DNA of 64,000 bases, taken from assembly GCF_019160155.1 (NCBI RefSeq), contig NZ_JAFNIH010000042.1:1-64000 (forward strand), written 5' to 3'. Origin of the DNA: Pinisolibacter aquiterrae. GTDB lineage: Bacteria; Pseudomonadota; Alphaproteobacteria; Rhizobiales; Ancalomicrobiaceae. A program made the position numbers and the translations under genes. The number at the start of each line of letters is the position of its first letter. Position 1 is the first letter of the stretch. The notes beneath the pieces are model-generated. The model ran no database searches. It saw nothing but the letters and a program-made list of their open reading frames with translations, and was not told where the DNA came from. Of this stretch, positions 60,034 to 64,000 are shown piece by piece.

Positions 60034-60888
60034 TCAGGCGGCGATCTCGCCCATCCGCGCCAGCCGCACCCCGGCGGCGGCGAGATCTCGCTCGAAGGCC
60101 TCGCTCGCCAGATGCGCATATTCCGCCCGCCGCGCCCGATCGATCGGGTCGCTCGGATCGGCCGCCGCCGCCGGATCGGCGGGGTGACACATCACCAGGG
60201 GTCGCGTCCCGAGGCGTTCGAGGAAATGCGGGAAGGTCGCGGCGAAACGGGCGGGATCGAAGGCGGTGATGCCGCCGAACCCGGCGTTGACGGTGATCCC
60301 GCGCGCCCGCGCCGCCCGGCCGAACCCGGCCGCCAGCGCCGCGATGAAGAGCGTCTTCGGCGCCTCCACCCCGCGCGCCCAGATCGTCGCCGGCGCCTCG
60401 CGGCAATCGCGCAGCCACGTCCGCCGCCCGTCGAGCACGCCGCGATCGTAGAGCGAGAACAAGGCGCGGCGCACCCCGGGCAGGACGTGGACGTGCTGAT
60501 GACCGTCGATGAAGTCGGGATCCCGGCCGATCACCGCCCTGAAACGATCGAGCTGTCGCCCGATCTCCGCCGCGATCTCCTCGTAGTCGATCCGCCCCGT
60601 CAGCGACCGCGACAACACGCGGCCGAGCGAGGCGGCCCGGCCCTCCGCGTCGAGCGAGGGGATCGGGCCGAGCGGCGCCAGATCCGTCAGAGCGAAGTGC
60701 AGACCGATGTCGATCCGATCGGCCAACGCCGTCACTGCGCCCGCGTCCGCCGCGAAGGCCGGCCCCGCCACCATGCAGCCGGTCGCGGTGAGGCGCCCGC
60801 GCGCCGCCAGCGCCAGAATGCCGTCGTCGATCCCCCGCGACAGGCCGAAGTCGTCGGCGCACAAGACGATGGCGCGATCCCTGCTCAT
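60034..60888 (-). CDS. ChbG/HpnK family deacetylase
   Basis: A 284-aa YdjC/ChbG/HpnK-type carbohydrate deacetylase. Metal site residues: the Asp pair in IVLCADDFGLSRGIDDGI, His in IGLHFAL, and DGHQHVHVLPGVRRAL with the downstream HxH. CHPADP near the C-terminus is the conserved last motif. It removes acetyl groups from chitooligosaccharide, hopanoid-linked (HpnK) or related sugars. No other hopanoid or chitin genes are in view; the neighbouring glycosyltransferase pair suggests envelope glycan modification. The stop abuts the stop of the GGDEF gene (TGATCA). Confidence 0.88.
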   Translation of the reverse strand: MSRDRAIVLCADDFGLSRGIDDGILALAARGRLTATGCMVAGPAFAADAGAVTALADRIDIGLHFALTDLAPLGPIPSLDAEGRAASLGRVLSRSLTGRIDYEEIAAEIGRQLDRFRAVIGRDPDFIDGHQHVHVLPGVRRALFSLYDRGVLDGRRTWLRDCREAPATIWARGVEAPKTLFIAALAAGFGRAARARGITVNAGFGGITAFDPARFAATFPHFLERLGTRPLVMCHPADPAAAADPSDPIDRARRAEYAHLASEAFERDLAAAGVRLARMGEIAA

Positions 60889-61044
60889 CCCGATCTCCGA
60901 CGGCCGTCCCGACCGGCCTCTTCATCATCCCGAAGCGACGCGCCGCTTCGCCATTGACGCTTCGTCGAATCCCGGCGAAGTCTTCCCGCGATGCGCTCGC
61001 GTATTGGATACACGACCCCTACCCTTCCTGAAAGGACCCACGCC

Positions 61045-62085
61045 ATGACGACCGCTCCGGAGACCTCGACGCAGGACACCCTGCGAGCATCGATGGTCAG
61101 CGTCGTCCTTCCCATGCACAACGAGCGCGACGGATTGGACCGCCTGTTCGCCCGCCTCGTGCCGGTGCTGCAGGGGCTGGGAGTGCCCTTCGAGATCGTC
61201 ACGGTCGACGACGGCTCGCGCGACGACACGTTCGAGCGCCTCAAGGTGGCCCGCGCCACGGTGCCGAACCTCAAGATCGTCACCTTCTCCCGCAACTTCG
61301 GCAAGGAGATCGCCGTCACCGCCGGCCTCGCCCGCACCTCCGGCGACGTCGTCGTGGTGATGGACAGCGACCTCCAGCATCCGCCCGAGGCGATCCCGCA
61401 GCTGCTCGCCGAATGGCAGTGCGGTCATTACGACGCGGTCTATGCCCGGCGCGTCGACCTCGATCGCGGCTCGCCGCTGCGCAACGCCTTCTCGACCGCC
61501 TTCTACAAGGCCTTCGACTACATGAGCGAGATCCGCGTCGACCGCGAGACCGGCGACTTCGGCGCCTTCGACCGCAAGGTGGTCGACGCCTTCCTCGCCA
61601 TGCCCGAACGCAACCGCTTCAATCGCGGCCTCTTCGCCTGGGCCGGCTTCCGCACCACCACCATCCCCGTGACCATGGAGGAGCGTCAGACCGGCACCTC
61701 GCAATGGGGCTTCTTCAAGCTCCTGCGTCTGGCGATCGCCGCGATCACCTCCTTCGGCACCCTGCCCTTGAAGATCTGGGCGGTGATCGGCACCTTCGTC
61801 TCGTTGTCGGCGCTGGCCTATGGCCTCTTCGTCATCCTGAAGACCCTGATCTTCGGCGCCGACACGCCCGGCTTCCCGTCGCTGATGGTGGCGATCCTGT
61901 TCTTCTCGGGCATTCAGCTGGTCGGCCTCGGCATCATCGGCGAATATCTCGGCCACGTCTTCTCCGAGGTGAAGCGCCGCCCGCTCTATTTCGTGCGCGA
62001 GGCGATCGGCTTCGACCGCCCCGTCTCGATCCTGCCGCCCAACCATGGCGCCGCAGCGCCGGAGGCGAACCGTGACGGACGCTGA
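61045..62085 (+). CDS. GT2 glycosyltransferase, GtrB/ArnC/DPM-like
   Basis: A 346-aa polyprenyl-phosphate glycosyltransferase. The GT-A domain (residues 15-230) has VSVVLPMHNERDGLDRLFARL, VTVDDGSRDDTFE (nucleotide-binding DDGS), FSRNFGKEIAVTAGL, VVVMDSDLQHPPEAIPQLL (DxD) and FDYMSEIRVDRETGDFGAFDRKVVDAF. Two C-terminal transmembrane helices (about 235-320) anchor it in the inner membrane. It would transfer a sugar from a nucleotide to polyprenyl phosphate. It shares 14 bp with the downstream membrane gene and forms a pair with it. Start at 61045 follows AAAGGA. Confidence 0.92.
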   Translation: MTTAPETSTQDTLRASMVSVVLPMHNERDGLDRLFARLVPVLQGLGVPFEIVTVDDGSRDDTFERLKVARATVPNLKIVTFSRNFGKEIAVTAGLARTSGDVVVVMDSDLQHPPEAIPQLLAEWQCGHYDAVYARRVDLDRGSPLRNAFSTAFYKAFDYMSEIRVDRETGDFGAFDRKVVDAFLAMPERNRFNRGLFAWAGFRTTTIPVTMEERQTGTSQWGFFKLLRLAIAAITSFGTLPLKIWAVIGTFVSLSALAYGLFVILKTLIFGADTPGFPSLMVAILFFSGIQLVGLGIIGEYLGHVFSEVKRRPLYFVREAIGFDRPVSILPPNHGAAAPEANRDGR

Positions 62086-64000
62086 CGCCCGCGCCCGCCG
62101 CGCCGGAGAACCGGCGCTCGCGGTCGTCCTCATCGTGCTCGCCCTCGCCTGGCTGTGGCTGACGCGGCCGTGGCTCTTCGGCGGCCTCACCGTGCCCTGG
62201 GACGCGGAGGCTCATTTCCGCGCCCAACTGGGCTTCCTCGCCCATTCGCTGCACGAGGGGCGCGGCATCACCTGGAACCCCTGGATCTTCACCGGCTGGC
62301 CGCAGATCTCCGATCCGCAGTCGCTGATCTTCGTGCCGGTCTTCTTCGTTCTGGCGCTGATCGATCCCGATCCCTCCGCCCAGGCGATGGACGCCGCCGT
62401 CTTCGTCCAGCTCGCCCTCGGCGGTCTGGCGCTGGCGCTGTGGTTCCGCGATCGCGGCTGGCACGCCGGCGGCGGTGTGATCGCCGCCCTCGCCTTCGCC
62501 TTCGGCGGCTCGGCCGCGTGGCGCCTGCAGCACACCGGACAGGTGATGAGCTTCGCGCTCCTGCCGGTGGTGCTCTTCTGCGTCCAGCGGATGGTCGACC
62601 GCCGCTCGATCTGGTGGGGCCTGTGGACCGGCATCGCCGCCGGCCTCCTGGCGCTCGGCCGCGACCAGATCGCGCTGCTCTCGCTCTACTACCTGACCGG
62701 CCACGTGCTGTGGGAGATCTTCACCCACGAGAAGCCGGTCCGCCATCTCGGCGCGACCATTCTGCCCGGCCTCGCGGTGATCGTCGGCGGCCTCCTGGTC
62801 GTCGCCGTGCCGGTGACCATGACGCTCCTCCTCGCCGAACATTCCAATCGGCCGGAGATCGACTTCATCGGCGCCGGCAAGGGCTCGCTCCCCCCCGAGG
62901 CGCTGATCTCGACCGTGATCGCCGACCTCTTCGGCCAGGGCGATCAGGCGGTCGACTATTGGGGCCCGCCGAGCCCCGCCTTCGGCTACACCGACGTCTA
63001 TCTCGCCCAGAACATGGGCGCGGTCTATGCGGGCGCGATCCCGATCCTGACCATCCTCGTCGCCGGTATCGGCCGCGGCCGGCTCTTCGCCAAGGAGATC
63101 GGCTGGCAGACGATCGCCGCCGTCTTCTTCGTGCTCTACACGATCGGCTGGTACACCCCCGCCTTCCGCGTCTTCTACGACCTGATGCCCGGCGTCGATC
63201 TCTATCGCCGCCCCGCCGACGCCACCTTCATGATCGGCTTCTCGATCGCCGTGCTCGGCGGCTGGTTGACCCACCGGCTCCTCACCGAGCCGCGTCCCGG
63301 CCCGTCCCCGCTCGGCGTCAAGGCGATCCAGGCGGCGATCCTGGTCACGGTCTTCGCGGTGCTGCCGGTCGTCTTCGGCCTCCACGCCGACCGTCTCGCG
63401 CTGGTCTGGAAGCCGCTGGCGACGAGCCTCGCCTTCGCCGGCCTCGCCGGGCTCGTGCTGCTCGCCGCCCGTGCCTTCGTCCGCGACGGATCGGGCCGGG
63501 GCGGCGCCATCGCGGTCGGCCTGCTCGCGCTCTTCACCACGATCGATCTCGCCTGGAACAACGCCCCCAACGAATCGACCGCCTATCCGAGCGCGACCTT
63601 CGACGCCCTCGCCACCAACACCAAGGATCCCGTGGTCGGTTTCCTGAAGAAGAAGGTCGAGGAGAACGATCGCGGCGCCCGGCGCGACCGGGTCGAACTG
63701 GTCGGCATCGGCTTCCATTGGCCGAACCTCGGCATGCTCCACGAGCTCGAGCACACGCTCGGCTACAACCCGTTGCGCATGGCCGACTATGCCCGGGCGA
63801 CCGGCGCCATCGACCACATCGCCATCCCCGAGCAGAAGACCTTCTCGGCGCTGAACCCGAGCTACGATTCGGTCCTCGACGACATGCTGGGCCTGCGCTG
63901 GATCGCCTCGTCGCTGCCGATCGAGAAGATCGATCACGCCCTGAAGCCCGGCCGCCTCGTCGAGGTCGCCCATTTCGACGCGATCCCCGGGATCTACCCG
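62072..64000 (+). CDS. Large YfhO-like polytopic membrane protein, partial (3' end outside)
   Basis: 643 codons are inside the window and the frame is still open at the right edge. It starts with GTG, overlapping the glycosyltransferase stop by 14 bp, with GGAGG six bases upstream. After a short cytoplasmic start there is a first helix (AVVLIVLALAWLWLTRPW), then WDAEAHFRAQLGFLAHSLHEGRGITWNPWIFTGWPQISDPQ, an outward acidic loop typical of GT-C/YfhO proteins, then many hydrophobic helices and a long external region from about residue 500. It is probably a lipid-linked sugar glycosyltransferase acting with the upstream GtrB-like enzyme. The family call is by general pattern. Confidence 0.75.
   Translation, partial: MTDADARARRAGEPALAVVLIVLALAWLWLTRPWLFGGLTVPWDAEAHFRAQLGFLAHSLHEGRGITWNPWIFTGWPQISDPQSLIFVPVFFVLALIDPDPSAQAMDAAVFVQLALGGLALALWFRDRGWHAGGGVIAALAFAFGGSAAWRLQHTGQVMSFALLPVVLFCVQRMVDRRSIWWGLWTGIAAGLLALGRDQIALLSLYYLTGHVLWEIFTHEKPVRHLGATILPGLAVIVGGLLVVAVPVTMTLLLAEHSNRPEIDFIGAGKGSLPPEALISTVIADLFGQGDQAVDYWGPPSPAFGYTDVYLAQNMGAVYAGAIPILTILVAGIGRGRLFAKEIGWQTIAAVFFVLYTIGWYTPAFRVFYDLMPGVDLYRRPADATFMIGFSIAVLGGWLTHRLLTEPRPGPSPLGVKAIQAAILVTVFAVLPVVFGLHADRLALVWKPLATSLAFAGLAGLVLLAARAFVRDGSGRGGAIAVGLLALFTTIDLAWNNAPNESTAYPSATFDALATNTKDPVVGFLKKKVEENDRGARRDRVELVGIGFHWPNLGMLHELEHTLGYNPLRMADYARATGAIDHIAIPEQKTFSALNPSYDSVLDDMLGLRWIASSLPIEKIDHALKPGRLVEVAHFDAIPGIYP

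Overview
The window is high-GC DNA (roughly two-thirds G+C by eye), with compact operons, many ATGA stop/start overlaps and strong GC3 bias that produces long antisense open frames. Gene content points to an alphaproteobacterium of the order Hyphomicrobiales: an IalB family protein, a CtlX/ornithine cyclodeaminase pair, the DUF736/DUF2958/ArdC set, a RepB C-terminal family protein and a Rhizobiales-type interspersed palindrome. No rRNA, tRNA or CRISPR array was seen.

Positions 1 to about 12,400 look like part of an integrated mobile element whose left end lies outside the window. In order they hold: a degenerate stretch; a DUF2285 gene divergent from an XRE repressor; an ArdC-type antirestriction metalloprotease; a lone AAA/DUF4143 ATPase; a DUF736-DUF2958 operon; a 668-aa ParB-like protein; a palindrome-rich spacer; and a translationally coupled serine recombinase - ParB - RepB operon with a divergent two-domain DNA-binding protein. 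The right side ends in fragments of a second serine recombinase and an IS5-like transposase (12,100-12,380).

From about 12,380 the DNA looks like ordinary chromosome. 12.4-18 kb: a LysR regulator divergent from a minus-strand cluster (ene-reductase, pirin, isochorismatase-like hydrolase, EamA exporter, DsbA-like protein). 18-20.6 kb: a citrulline/ornithine catabolic pair with a divergent Lrp/AsnC regulator. 20.7-33.5 kb: an AbiEi-like wHTH protein, a periplasmic protein, a CbiX-like protein, RimO, a LuxR regulator coupled to a TMEM175-type channel, a quinone reductase, a SulP transporter with a frameshifted STAS end, TerC, DUF2182, an NTF2-like protein and a UbiH-type hydroxylase. 33.5-42 kb: a CoA-transferase and AEC carrier next to a CoA-ester lyase, HspQ, a TDT exporter, a ClC channel, and an SQR-like flavoprotein coupled to a ferritin-like protein.

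42-53 kb is the most coherent block. The urea ABC transporter urtABCDE is divergent from mgsA, an NCS1-permease/histidine-kinase hybrid and a LuxR-type response regulator; the two-component pair is a good candidate regulator of urea or nitrogen uptake. The right end holds a DUF4405 membrane protein, IalB, an orphan YejA-type binding protein coupled to a degenerate adenylate-forming paralogue, a REC-REC-GGDEF protein with a non-canonical GGDRL signature, a ChbG/HpnK deacetylase, and a GtrB/ArnC-like glycosyltransferase overlapping a large YfhO-like membrane protein that runs off the window.

The best candidates for something under-described are the recombinase-ParB-RepB-wHTH module (7,900-12,098) with its palindromic spacer, and the permease-kinase hybrid next to the urt operon.
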